Below are positions 10,317 through 18,974 of a DNA stretch of 64,000 nucleotides, in pieces. The notes beneath the pieces are model-generated. The model saw nothing but the letters and a program-made list of their open reading frames with translations. It searched no databases and was not told the DNA's origin. Within the stretch, counting starts at the first letter, position 1. Each line of letters begins with the position of its first letter. The translations under genes were made by a program, and so were the position numbers. The stretch is from positions 484,262 through 548,261 of the forward strand of contig NZ_JAPPUX010000005.1 of the NCBI RefSeq assembly GCF_026712185.1, read 5' to 3'. This stretch comes from Nocardioides pini (GTDB lineage Bacteria; Actinomycetota; Actinomycetes; Propionibacteriales; Nocardioidaceae).

Positions 10317-11501
10317 TCAGGCGAGCGCGAGCGTCGCGTCGAGCACGAAGGCCGGGTCCTCGAGCCGGTCGCCGTAGATCTCCCGGAGCTGGCCCACGCG
10401 GTAGCGCACGGTCTGGGCGTGGACGAACAGCTCCTCGGCGACCGCGTCGCGGCGGCCGTGGTTGAGGAGCCAGCTGCGGAGCGTGTCGGTCAGCTTCTCG
10501 GCGGTCGACGGACGCAGCTCGGCGAGCGGGGCGAGCACGCGTGCGCGCAGGTCGTCGCGGGCGGAGGGGTCGGCGGCCAGCACGAGCGCGGCGAGGTGCT
10601 CCTCGGAGTCGACGAGGCCCTCGACACCCAGGGCGGCACAGCGCAGCGCCCGGCGGTACGACGCCAGCGCCTCCAGCCAGGTCACGCCGGGGCCGACGAC
10701 GGCGTCCGTGCCGCGCAGGGACTGCAGCAGCGTGCGCCGCGCGGTCGCCGACCCGGTGCTGGGGAAGAGAAGGAGGGCGTGGCCCTCGGGCAGGCCGGCC
10801 ACGTCGTCGGTGGGCTGGAGCGTGCGCGGGTCGAGCGCGGTCAGGGCGTGCGAGACCTGCGACTCGGGCAGCACCACCGCCGTCAGCACGGCGGGCGGCT
10901 CCCAGTCGGCGCGCTCGGCCGCGGCGCTGACGGCGTCGGCCGGGGCGCCGGTGAGCAGGGCGCGGGCGAGGCGCTCGAGGTTGCGCTGGCGGACGCGGCC
11001 GCTGCTCTCGAGCTCGTCGGTGTGCCCGGCGACCGAGGCGGCCGACAGCTCGTCGATGTAGGCGAAGACCAGCTCCGCGAAGCGGGCGAGCTGCTCGGCC
11101 TCGATCCCGGCCTCCACCGCCGCGTCGGCCATGTCGCGCCAGGAGGTGCGGGCGCCGACGCGGTAGGCCGCGAGCAGCGCCTCGACCGTGCGTCCGCTGC
11201 GGGCCTCGCCCCGGCCGAGCTGGTAGGCGCCCTCGATCGCGGGGGCCTTCGGGGGCGCCTTGCCGACCTCCCGGGTCGCCAGGGTCAGGAAGCCGCCGAG
11301 CGCGAGCTGGACCGCGTTGCGGATCACCTCGCCCATCCGCCCGCTGAACGCGCCGGCATAGCTGGGGACCTCGTCGATGATGGTGAGGACGACCCGGTCC
11401 GCGACCTCGGCGAGCCGCGAGCGCAGCGCCTCGGCCACGGTCGGGTCGAGACCGACCACGGTCTCCATTTGTGTGGCGGGGCGCACGTCTCGGCCAGACA
11501 T
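10317..11501 (-). CDS. PucR-family transcriptional regulator
   Basis: 394 residues with a C-terminal PucR/CdaR-type helix-turn-helix (residues ~335-390; TLRSWLLNHGRRDAVAEELFVHAQTVRYRVGQL). A long helical and GGDEF-like regulatory region precedes it. ATG start with an AGGAG Shine-Dalgarno. It diverges from the reductase-desaturase pair, and a 17-bp palindrome sits between them, so it is the obvious candidate regulator of that pair (inference). The effector is unknown. Confidence 0.85.
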   Translation of the reverse strand: MSGRDVRPATQMETVVGLDPTVAEALRSRLAEVADRVVLTIIDEVPSYAGAFSGRMGEVIRNAVQLALGGFLTLATREVGKAPPKAPAIEGAYQLGRGEARSGRTVEALLAAYRVGARTSWRDMADAAVEAGIEAEQLARFAELVFAYIDELSAASVAGHTDELESSGRVRQRNLERLARALLTGAPADAVSAAAERADWEPPAVLTAVVLPESQVSHALTALDPRTLQPTDDVAGLPEGHALLLFPSTGSATARRTLLQSLRGTDAVVGPGVTWLEALASYRRALRCAALGVEGLVDSEEHLAALVLAADPSARDDLRARVLAPLAELRPSTAEKLTDTLRSWLLNHGRRDAVAEELFVHAQTVRYRVGQLREIYGDRLEDPAFVLDATLALA

Positions 11502-11522
11502 CGCGGCTCCTGGGGGGTTGTT

Positions 11523-11539
11523 TTGTTCGCGACGAACAA
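11523..11539. promoter_or_regulatory. Operator-like palindrome in divergent promoter
   Basis: TTGTTCG-CGA-CGAACAA is a perfect 7-bp inverted repeat with a 3-bp centre in the 104-bp region between the divergent PucR and reductase genes. It is AT-richer than its surroundings. A likely binding site for the PucR protein or for a TetR-type lipid regulator encoded elsewhere. Confidence 0.55.
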
Positions 11540-11605
11540 GAGTCTAGTCCCGATTCACGTGCCCAGAGCAGGAAGATCCGCCGCTGATCGGGGAGATTGA
11601 GTGTC

Positions 11606-12736
11606 ATGACCACGACTCTCGAGCCGCCCACCAGCGGCAGCGCCCGGAGCCGTCGACTGGCCGACCAGCTCGTGCGCGTCGCCGAGGCGGCCACCACGCC
11701 CTACCTGCCGTCCGACTTCATGGACCTCTTCGCGCCCCTGCGCTCCGGCGCCGACCTGCGCGGACGCATCGAGTCGGTGCACCCCGAGACCGCGGACGCC
11801 GCGACCATCGTCATCCGCCCCGGCGCCGACTGGGCCGGCCACGTGCCCGGCCAGTACCTCCGTATCGGCATCGACGTCGACGGCGTACGCCAGTGGCGCG
11901 CCTACTCGCTCACGCACGGCCCGCGCCGCGACGGGCGCATCTCCATCACGGTCAAGGCCGTCCCCGACGGCCTGGTCAGCAACCACCTCGTCCACGAGGC
12001 GCGACCGGGCACCCTGGTCCACCTCGAGCAGGCCGCCGGCGAGTTCGTGCTCCCGCCCGCGGGCGGCAAGTTCCTGATGGTCACCGCCGGATCGGGCATC
12101 ACGCCGGTGATCGGGATGCTCCGCAACCTCTTCCCGAGCACCGACGAGGGCGTCCTCCGGCCGACCCGCAGCGCCGACCACGACATCGTGGTCGTCCACG
12201 TCGCGCCGAGCCACCCCCACTCGATCTTCATCCGCGACCTCGAGGCGCTCGACGCCGCCGGTGTGATCCGCCTCGTCGCTCGCTACGACGACGAGCACGG
12301 CGTCCTCGACGTGGACCACCTGACCGACCTCGTCCCCGACCTCGCCGAGCGCCAGACCCTCGCCTGCGGACCGGCCGGCCTCCTCGACGCCTTGGCCGCG
12401 CACCACGACGCAGCGGGCCTGAGCCTGACCACCGAGCAGTTCCGCACCGCCCGCGTCGAGCCCGGCGACGGCGGCACCGTCACCTTCAGCTCCGGCACCA
12501 CGCTCGACCTCGACGGTGCGACGCCCATCCTCGACGCCGCCGAGGACGCCGGGATGCTGATGCCGAGCGGCTGCCGGATGGGGATCTGCATGGGCTGCGT
12601 CATCCCGCTGCGTGAAGGCAGCGTGCGCGACCTCCGCAACGGCGCGATCACCACCGCCGTCCCCGGTGAGACCGGCGACATCAAGGTGCAGACCTGCATC
12701 AACGCCGCAGCCGGCCCCTGCCACATCGACCACTGA
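11606..12736 (+). CDS. Ferredoxin-NADP reductase fused to 2Fe-2S ferredoxin
   Basis: 376 residues. An FAD-binding beta-barrel (residues ~50-145; RAYSLT is the flavin motif), an NAD(P)-binding domain (~150-270; VTAGSGITPVIGM and ACGPAG), and a C-terminal plant-type 2Fe-2S domain with CRMGICMGC and a final Cys in VQTCI. It should pass electrons from NAD(P)H through FAD and 2Fe-2S to the di-iron desaturase encoded 72 bp downstream. The arrangement matches mycobacterial Rv3230c/DesA3. ATG chosen over the TTG at 11597; GGGGAG lies about 11 nt before it. Confidence 0.92.
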   Translation: MTTTLEPPTSGSARSRRLADQLVRVAEAATTPYLPSDFMDLFAPLRSGADLRGRIESVHPETADAATIVIRPGADWAGHVPGQYLRIGIDVDGVRQWRAYSLTHGPRRDGRISITVKAVPDGLVSNHLVHEARPGTLVHLEQAAGEFVLPPAGGKFLMVTAGSGITPVIGMLRNLFPSTDEGVLRPTRSADHDIVVVHVAPSHPHSIFIRDLEALDAAGVIRLVARYDDEHGVLDVDHLTDLVPDLAERQTLACGPAGLLDALAAHHDAAGLSLTTEQFRTARVEPGDGGTVTFSSGTTLDLDGATPILDAAEDAGMLMPSGCRMGICMGCVIPLREGSVRDLRNGAITTAVPGETGDIKVQTCINAAAGPCHIDH

Positions 12737-12808
12737 CGCCCACCCCCGACCCGGTCTCGTGACGGTCGCAGAGCGACCTCCTCGACCAGCGCAACGGAAG
12801 GAACCCCG

Positions 12809-14041
12809 ATGACCACGATCCAGAAGAAGGCCGTCCTCGGCCAGACCAGCCCGATCGCCCACCTCACCGATGCCGACATCGAGCAGATCGGCATCGAGCT
12901 CGATGCCATCCGCCAGGACGTCCTCGACGACCGCGGCGCCAGCGACGCGGCGTACATCCGACGGGTCATCGACACCCAGCGCAAGATCGAGCTCGGCTCG
13001 CGCGCGGTGCTGCTGTTCAGCGCGTTCCCGCCGGCGTGGATCCTCGGCACCGCCGGCCTGAGCATCTCCAAGATCCTCGACAACATGGAGATCGGCCACA
13101 ACATCCTCCACGGCCAGTGGGACTGGATGCGTGACCCCAAGATCCACTCCTCGACCTGGGAGTGGGACATGGCCTCGCCCGCCGAGCAGTGGAAGCACAG
13201 CCACAACGAGCTCCACCACACCTACACCAACGTCATCGGCAAGGACAACGACCTCGGCTACGGCATCATGCGCGTCGACGAGGACCAGACCTGGACCCCG
13301 GCCTCCCTCGCGCAGCCGCTCTTCTGCTTCATCAACGCGGTCTTCTTCGAGTACGGCATCGCCGCCTACGACCTCGAGCTCGGCTCGGTGATCAAGAAGA
13401 AGCAGACCAAGGACCCCGACTTCCGCCGTCGTGCCAAGCAGGTGCTGGGCAAGATCCGCAAGCAGGCCACCAAGGACTACGTCGTCCACCCGGCGCTGTC
13501 GATCCCGACCGGCTCCTTCCTCCCGACCCTCGCGGCCAACTTCACCGCCAACGTCGTGCGCAACCTCTGGTCCAACTCCGTGATCCTCTGCGGCCACTTC
13601 CCCGAGGGCGTCGAGACCTTCGAGAAGCGCTCGATCGAGGGTGAGACCAAGGGCGAGTGGTACGTCCGGCAGATGCTCGGCAGCGCCAACATCTCCGGCT
13701 CGAAGTTCCTCCACCTGATGACCGGCAACCTGTCGCACCAGATCGAGCACCACCTCTTCCCGGACCTGCCGTCCAACCGCTACGCCGAGATCGCGCCCAA
13801 GGTGAAGGCCCTCTTCGACAAGTACGACCTCACCTACTGCGCGCGCCCGATGGTCCCCCAGGTCGCGTCGGCCTGGCACAAGGTCATCCGTCTGTCGCTG
13901 CCCAACGGCTGGCTCGCGACGACGAACACGAAGAACGCGCCCCAGCAGCTCGCCGTCCTCTACAAGATGGCCACCGGCGACCGCCGCACCCGCCGCCTGC
14001 TCGGCCGCAAGCTCGAGAGCGAGGCGCGGGCAGCCGCCTGA
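12809..14041 (+). CDS. Acyl-CoA/stearoyl desaturase (DesA3-like, di-iron membrane enzyme)
   Basis: 410 residues. The three His boxes of membrane desaturases are present: HNILH near residue 97, HSHNELHH near 130-137, and HQIEHH near 310. Hydrophobic spans lie around residues 70-90 and 170-190, plus a weaker span near 240. It should insert a delta-9 double bond into fatty acyl-CoA using electrons from the reductase encoded upstream. An AAGGAA Shine-Dalgarno precedes the ATG, and a strong terminator follows the stop, so the reductase and desaturase form a closed two-gene unit. Confidence 0.92.
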   Translation: MTTIQKKAVLGQTSPIAHLTDADIEQIGIELDAIRQDVLDDRGASDAAYIRRVIDTQRKIELGSRAVLLFSAFPPAWILGTAGLSISKILDNMEIGHNILHGQWDWMRDPKIHSSTWEWDMASPAEQWKHSHNELHHTYTNVIGKDNDLGYGIMRVDEDQTWTPASLAQPLFCFINAVFFEYGIAAYDLELGSVIKKKQTKDPDFRRRAKQVLGKIRKQATKDYVVHPALSIPTGSFLPTLAANFTANVVRNLWSNSVILCGHFPEGVETFEKRSIEGETKGEWYVRQMLGSANISGSKFLHLMTGNLSHQIEHHLFPDLPSNRYAEIAPKVKALFDKYDLTYCARPMVPQVASAWHKVIRLSLPNGWLATTNTKNAPQQLAVLYKMATGDRRTRRLLGRKLESEARAAA

Positions 14042-14056
14042 CCCACTCGATCGCTC

Positions 14057-14085
14057 GGAAGACCCCCCGTACGGGGGGTCTTTCC
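14057..14085 (+). terminator. Rho-independent terminator after desaturase
   Basis: Perfect stem AAGACCCCCC/GGGGGGTCTT around GTAC, 15 bp after the stop, followed by TTTCCGATTT. Confidence 0.9.
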
Positions 14086-14128
14086 GATTTGCGACCTCCC
14101 ATGACGTCGTTCGTTCGTAAGGTATGCC

Positions 14129-16432
14129 TTGACGCAGCCGTGGGGGCTGCCTATCTGGGGGTCATTCTTGCGCGCTCTATGCCGGTCGCTGCTGATGTCT
14201 GTCGGTATGTTGCTGGTCGTCACTTCTGGCACCTCTCTGATGCCCGCCCACGCCAGTGGAGCAGGTGCGATCAGCGGTTTGGTGACCGGGCAGGGTGGCG
14301 CCGGCCTAGTCGGGATCGAGGTGACCCTGTACGCGTACGAGGTCCCGTACGGCTGGCAGGCGCGGACGTCAGTGACCACTTCGGGCGGCGGTGTCTACGA
14401 GTTCGGCGGGCTCGCGGACGCGCGCTACAGGGTCTGCTTCCGGGATCCCTCCAATGACCACCTCTACGAGTGTTGGGACGACCGTTCGTCGGTGACGGAG
14501 TCTGCGGACATCGAGGTGTCGAACGGTCAGGCTGTGTCGATGGTCAGTGCAACTCTCACGGTGGCTGGCCGGATCGCGGGACGCGTGACGAACTCTGCTG
14601 GTACGGGACTCGCTTACATGGACGTCACGGTGCGGCGCAAGGCTCCCAACGGCAGCTACTTTGACTACGCCGGCTCCGCGCGGACCGTCCAGGACGGGTA
14701 CTTCGAGGTGGCGGGTCTCAAGCCGGGCATCTACCGGGTCTGCTACTCCGACTATGGGTCGACGTACGTGTCGGAGTGCTGGGATGATGCGCCCACGGTC
14801 GAGCAAGCCAGCGACGTCACCGTCCAGGAGGGGCAAACGACCGAGGCCATCGATGGCGTGATGGCGAAGGAGGGTCGCATCGCTGGGCGGGCGGTCGACA
14901 TCGCAGGTGCTGGCGTAGCGAACCTCGCGGTGCACGTCTATCAGAGGACGAGTGGCGGCAGTTCGTGGAGCATCCCGCGCAGCGGACAGACAGATTCCTC
15001 GGGCCGCTACGACATTGGAGGCTTGGCAGCCGGAACCTACCGCGTGTGCTTCCAAGACCAATCGATGCAGTTCCTCTCGGAGTGCTGGGACGACGCAGCG
15101 ACGGTCAACGACGCCGTGAACATAGTCGTGACCGAAGGTGTCCGGGTTGCGGATAAGGATGCTGTGCTCGCTCGTTCGGGGCGGATCTCCGGCACGCTCA
15201 CCGACAAGGACGGGCTCCGGCTCGCAGCGCTGAACGTCACGTTGCACCGCAAGGGTGCCGGGTCTCCCGCCTGGGTCTACGCCGGCAGTACCGGCACCGA
15301 CACCGAGGGTACCTACGAGTTCCGCGGCCTGCTTCCGGGCATCTACCGGATCTGCTTCACGCAGTACAACCTCGCGTACGTGGGAGAGTGCTGGAACGAC
15401 AAGCCCACGGTCGACCTCGCGGATGACATCGTCGTCGCTGACGGTGCCAACGTGTCCGGCCGGAACGCGGTCATTGCTCGGTACTCGGCGATCACCGGGA
15501 CTGTGACTGACAAGGCCGGGACGCCTCTGGCGAGTGCTTACGTAACCGCGTATACCAAGGACGCGGCTACTGGGAATTGGACGTACGCAAGGGGAGAGGC
15601 CACCAACTCCCAGGGCCAGTACGCCCTGCGTGAGCTTCGTGCCAACACGTACCGAGTGTGCTTCTCATACCGCAAGCCGGAGTTCAACGTAGACGAGTGC
15701 TGGACAGACAAGCCGCGCGTCGAACAGGCGAATGACATCTTGGTTCCGGTCGACACGACCGTGTCGGACATCGATGCTGTGCTTCCGACCGAGCGCTACA
15801 AGAACGTGGTGGCTCCGACGGTGAGCGGGACGCCCCAGGTGGGCAAGCCGCTGACCGTGTCGCCCGGCGTGTGGACGCCTTCCGGAGCGTCGTTCGAGTA
15901 CCTCTGGGAGGTCGGGAGCGGGACGCTCCAGGACGTCACGGGCGACACCTTCACGCCGCGCGTGGGCGACGTGGGCAAGGACGTCGGCGTGTGGGTGACG
16001 GCCGTGGGCGAGGCTGCGCCCGGCTACTCCTACTACGTCTACGTGGGCGAGGTCGAAGCGGCGCCTGCCCCGACGCCCACGCCCACGCCGACCCCCGCCC
16101 CGGCCCCGGCCCCGGCCCCCGCCCCGGCCCCGGCCCCGGCCCCCGCTCCGAGCGTCGCGTCGCAGCTGACGCAGGTGGCCGAGGACCTCGAGGTCGCGGG
16201 CAAGCCGAAGGTGGGCAGGACGATCAAGGTCGCCAACCTCCTCTCCCAGATGCGGACGACGATCGCCTACCGGTTCCAGTGGTACGCCGGCAGCGCGAAG
16301 ATCAAGAAGGCGACGACGTCCAAGCTCAAGGTGACCAAGGCGTTGAAGGGCAAGGTCCTCAAGGTGAAGGTCACCCTGTCGGCGAGCGGTGCGACGAAGG
16401 TCGTCACGCTGAAGGTCGGCAAGGTCGTCTGA
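14129..16432 (+). CDS. Secreted repeat protein with carboxypeptidase-regulatory-like domains
   Basis: 767 residues. The signal peptide is around residues 14-42 (SLLMSVGMLLVVTSG...PAHA). Five regulatory-like beta-sandwich repeats of about 100 residues follow, each ending YRVCF/YRICF and then ECWDD or ECWND/ECWTD, so a Cys pair recurs in every repeat and may form a disulfide. One Ig-like domain (residues ~560-640), an (AP)n linker, and a Lys-rich C-terminal domain complete the protein, the same modular plan as at 1-2394. TTG start at 14129, with TAAGGT 11 nt upstream; a second TTG at 14168 would give a more typical signal peptide. Codon use is visibly less GC-biased than in its neighbours. No catalytic residues. 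Confidence 0.8.
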   Translation: MTQPWGLPIWGSFLRALCRSLLMSVGMLLVVTSGTSLMPAHASGAGAISGLVTGQGGAGLVGIEVTLYAYEVPYGWQARTSVTTSGGGVYEFGGLADARYRVCFRDPSNDHLYECWDDRSSVTESADIEVSNGQAVSMVSATLTVAGRIAGRVTNSAGTGLAYMDVTVRRKAPNGSYFDYAGSARTVQDGYFEVAGLKPGIYRVCYSDYGSTYVSECWDDAPTVEQASDVTVQEGQTTEAIDGVMAKEGRIAGRAVDIAGAGVANLAVHVYQRTSGGSSWSIPRSGQTDSSGRYDIGGLAAGTYRVCFQDQSMQFLSECWDDAATVNDAVNIVVTEGVRVADKDAVLARSGRISGTLTDKDGLRLAALNVTLHRKGAGSPAWVYAGSTGTDTEGTYEFRGLLPGIYRICFTQYNLAYVGECWNDKPTVDLADDIVVADGANVSGRNAVIARYSAITGTVTDKAGTPLASAYVTAYTKDAATGNWTYARGEATNSQGQYALRELRANTYRVCFSYRKPEFNVDECWTDKPRVEQANDILVPVDTTVSDIDAVLPTERYKNVVAPTVSGTPQVGKPLTVSPGVWTPSGASFEYLWEVGSGTLQDVTGDTFTPRVGDVGKDVGVWVTAVGEAAPGYSYYVYVGEVEAAPAPTPTPTPTPAPAPAPAPAPAPAPAPAPSVASQLTQVAEDLEVAGKPKVGRTIKVANLLSQMRTTIAYRFQWYAGSAKIKKATTSKLKVTKALKGKVLKVKVTLSASGATKVVTLKVGKVV
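16061..16150 (+). repeat. Microsatellite encoding an Ala-Pro linker
   Basis: Runs of CCCCGG/CCCCGC hexamers encode an Ala-Pro linker, the counterpart of the Thr-Pro linker at 2005-2097. Confidence 0.85.
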
Positions 16433-16447
16433 CGTCCCAACACGAGG

Positions 16448-16490
16448 AGGGGTGGTCGCGCGGCGGGGCTGCCGCGGGGCCACCCCTTTC
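16448..16490 (+). terminator. Rho-independent terminator
   Basis: AGGGGTGG (16448-16455) pairs with CCACCCCT (16480-16487), with an inner GCGGC/GCCGC stem, then TTTC. It closes the upstream surface-protein gene. Confidence 0.8.
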
Positions 16491-17138
16491 GCGTGCCGGT
16501 CAACCTGGTCTGGACCTCGGTAGAAACACTGATGTATCAGAACGGCCTCAGGAGCATCCTTCTTGTCGTGAGCACTCGAAACGGGGAGAACGAGATGACC
16601 ACGAGCACCACCAGGGTGACCAGCACGTCGGGCGTGGCCCGATGATCCGCATCGGCTCCGTGGGGGAGCCCGGGTCCGACGTCAGCGCTGAGGCGCGGCC
16701 GTCGGTGCCGCGGCCGCGAGCCACCGTGGACGGGGGATCCACGGTTCGCCAGCCGGTCGCCTGACAACGCGAGACCGACAGCACAGGGGATTGCCGGTCA
16801 GGGCCGGAGGTCGCACGACGAGAGTCGTGGGATCTCCGGCCTTCGTGCGTCCAGGGAGCGGGCAGGCGCCGACACCATGCAGGCAGTTCGCGCGCCGAGG
16901 CGCGCGGCCGAGCGTGGAGTCCGTAGATCGACGCGCGAACTGCCTGCAGGGTGCTCGATATCGACCGGACCGGAGCGGCGGTCAAGGTTCCACGGGTCTC
17001 GGCCCGCCTGGTCTGGACCGTCTCCCGAAGGGTTCTCCCAGACTTCCACGAGTAAAGGAAGTCCGACGGCGCCGCTCCTAGTGTCCTCGGCAGACGGTCC
17101 GTGGGGGGCCGTCAGGTGGAGAAAGAAGGAGTCCGCCG
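16491..17138. other. Gene-poor, hairpin-rich intergenic region
   Basis: About 650 bp without a convincing gene. It contains several inverted repeats: CCGTGGA/TCCACGG near 16725-16745; a two-part hairpin 16802-16841 (GGCCGGAG/CTCCGGCC around CACGAC/GTCGTG); a 17-bp perfect pair 16878-16894/16932-16948; and GACTTCC/GGAAGTC at 17041-17047/17057-17063. Two short overlapping frames, a 37-codon frame from 16532 and a 40-codon frame from 16642 joined by ATGA, could be translated, but neither is recognisable. A structured RNA or a decayed gene is possible. Confidence 0.5.
16878..16948. repeat. 17-bp perfect inverted repeat with 37-bp loop
   Basis: TGCAGGCAGTTCGCGCG at 16878-16894 is the exact complement of 16932-16948. 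The loop is itself GC-rich. No gene overlaps it. It is too long for a typical operator and has no U-tract, so it is not an ordinary terminator. Confidence 0.85.
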
Positions 17139-17402
17139 ATGAAGCACGACCGAGACACCCAGGGGATCGATCTCACCGGCCGCATCAAGTCGCTCGAGCA
17201 GTTCACCGGCTCGCTGGTCGCCCGGCCACAGGCCGGACCGACCGACGGCCCCGACGCCGACGTCATCCCGATCCACGAGGCGCCGCGCTCGCGCGTGCCG
17301 CTGCCCCGACGATCGCGCGTCTTCCTCCGCAGCGGGAGCGGCCATGGCTCGTTCGCCGACCTCACCGTGACCGCGCCCCTGCCGCGCGGGTCCGCCGACT
17401 GA
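17139..17402 (+). CDS. Small hypothetical protein
   Basis: 87 residues, hydrophilic, with an Arg/Pro-rich middle (PRSRVPLPRRSRVFLR) and no membrane segment or Cys. Supported mainly by an AAGGAG Shine-Dalgarno 9 nt before the ATG and by codon use like that of its neighbours. It lies between the hairpin-rich region and a beta-propeller gene. No family recognised. Confidence 0.5.
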   Translation: MKHDRDTQGIDLTGRIKSLEQFTGSLVARPQAGPTDGPDADVIPIHEAPRSRVPLPRRSRVFLRSGSGHGSFADLTVTAPLPRGSAD

Positions 17403-17465
17403 CCGTGTGACGCACGCGTCGGGGCGTCGCCGATGCGCCTCCCGGTGTGACGGGTGGGACTCACC

Positions 17466-17471
17466 TAGAGT
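17466..17471 (+). promoter_or_regulatory. -10 element TAGAGT, leaderless start
   Basis: TAGAGT begins 12 nt before the GTG at 17478, with no Shine-Dalgarno in between. Confidence 0.5.
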
Positions 17472-17477
17472 CGCCCG

Positions 17478-18974
17478 GTGGTCTGGCTGGTCGGCGCGCT
17501 GCTGCTGCTGTGGGTCGTGCAGGGACCTGTCGTGCTGGTCCTCGCCGCCGCGCTGCTCGCCGTCCCGCGGGTCCGCTGGTGGGTCCAGGACCGAGCCCGC
17601 ATCAGTCGCCGCGTCGTGACCTGGACCGCAGCTTCCGCCGCGATCGTCGGCCTCGGGGTCGTGGTCGTCCCGGACGGCTGGCTGCCGATCCCGCCGGCCC
17701 CGGGCGCCTGGGCCGGTCCGTCGTACGTCGGCCGCCCGGCCTCGCCCCACCCGGTGCCGGCCGAGGAGGTCCCGCCGAACCCCCATCGCCTCGCCGGTGA
17801 GCCGGCCGACAGGCCGGGGCCGCTCGGCCACCAGCCCGAGGTCGACACGGCGTGGTTCGGCCTCCAGCGGTGCGGCCGGCTCGAGCAGACCGCGAACGGC
17901 CTCCTCGTCGCCCTCTGCGCGGCGGGCGACGACCGCGCCCTCCGCGTCGTCGACCCCCAGACCCTGCGGCCGGTGGCGTCGCAGGACCTGCCCGCCCTGC
18001 CGGAGGGCGCGCCCTGCGACGGCGAGTCCTTCTACCTCGACGACGCCGAGCGGGCCGTCCTCGGCACGGGCGAACGCCAGGTCATCGCCGTACGCACGTC
18101 CAGCGAGGGTGAGCCCGGCCTCGCGACCGACGCCACCTGGGACCTCAAGCCCTACGTGCCGTACGGCGACTGCCTGGTCTCCGTCGCGCCGGACTGGTCG
18201 GGCCGCATCTGGTGGGCCTCCCATGCCGGGCTCGTCGGGACGGTCGACCCGGCCACCGGCCAGGTGGGCGTCGTCGACCTCGGTGAGGACGTCCGGCACG
18301 ACGTCGCCGTCGACGCCGCTGCCGCGTACGTCGTGACCGACGAGGCCGTGCACCGCCTGGTCGTCGGCGGCGACGGCACCCCGCAGGAGACCTGGCGGAG
18401 CGAGTACGAAGGCGTCAGCGGCTCCGCGCCGGTGCTGGTCGACCGGGGGACCGTCGCCATCACCGACGAGGTCGAGGACCGGATGGGCGTGCGGTTCCTC
18501 GCGCGCGACGACGGCCGGACGGTCTGCCGGCAGTCCGTCTTCGAGCAGGGGGCGACCCGCAGCACCCTCGCCGACCTCGGTGCCGGGGTGGTCGTGTCCA
18601 ACGACGGTGGCTACGCGTCGTCGCGCCTCGCGCTGCTGGGCTTCACCGCCGGCTCGGGAGTCGCGCGGGTCGACCTCACCGACGACGGGTGCGGGGTCAC
18701 GTGGAGCACCGAGTCCGTCTCGCCGGCGTCCGGTGCGGTCGTCAGCCGGCCCAACGGCCTCCTCTACGCCTGGACCAAGCGCCCGTCGCTGACCGGCGTC
18801 AGCGCGTGGTACCTCACCGCGATCGATGCCGACTCCGGTCGCCGGCGCTGGGAGGTGCGCACCGGCACCGGGCTGCTCGCCGGGAGCGGCGGGTCGACGG
18901 TCGTGCTCGGCCGCGACGGCGCGGCGTACGTCGGCACCAGGTCCGGGCTGGTCCGGGTGCGCGACCGCCGCTAG
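17478..18974 (+). CDS. Membrane-anchored beta-propeller (PQQ-like) protein
   Basis: 498 residues. Two hydrophobic segments at the N terminus (residues ~2-28 and ~48-66), then a Pro-rich spacer and a large extracytoplasmic domain made of propeller-like blades with repeated patterns such as LRVVDPQTL, VGTVDPATGQVG, and AIDADSGRRRWEV. The last is typical of PQQ-like repeats that bind no cofactor. Function unknown; such proteins often act as scaffolds or sensors at the membrane. The 3' end overlaps the converging SDR gene by 4 bp. Confidence 0.7.
   Translation: MVWLVGALLLLWVVQGPVVLVLAAALLAVPRVRWWVQDRARISRRVVTWTAASAAIVGLGVVVVPDGWLPIPPAPGAWAGPSYVGRPASPHPVPAEEVPPNPHRLAGEPADRPGPLGHQPEVDTAWFGLQRCGRLEQTANGLLVALCAAGDDRALRVVDPQTLRPVASQDLPALPEGAPCDGESFYLDDAERAVLGTGERQVIAVRTSSEGEPGLATDATWDLKPYVPYGDCLVSVAPDWSGRIWWASHAGLVGTVDPATGQVGVVDLGEDVRHDVAVDAAAAYVVTDEAVHRLVVGGDGTPQETWRSEYEGVSGSAPVLVDRGTVAITDEVEDRMGVRFLARDDGRTVCRQSVFEQGATRSTLADLGAGVVVSNDGGYASSRLALLGFTAGSGVARVDLTDDGCGVTWSTESVSPASGAVVSRPNGLLYAWTKRPSLTGVSAWYLTAIDADSGRRRWEVRTGTGLLAGSGGSTVVLGRDGAAYVGTRSGLVRVRDRR

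Noticed and set aside
11523..11539. Possible LexA (SOS) box
   Set aside because: The half-sites are in the opposite orientation (GTTCG...CGAAC) from the actinobacterial LexA box (CGAAC...GTTCG), and no DNA-repair gene is adjacent.
16532..16764. Two overlapping short coding frames (37 and 40 codons) as real genes
   Set aside because: No recognisable product; only the ATGA overlap supports them, so they are noted in the intergenic entry and not called.
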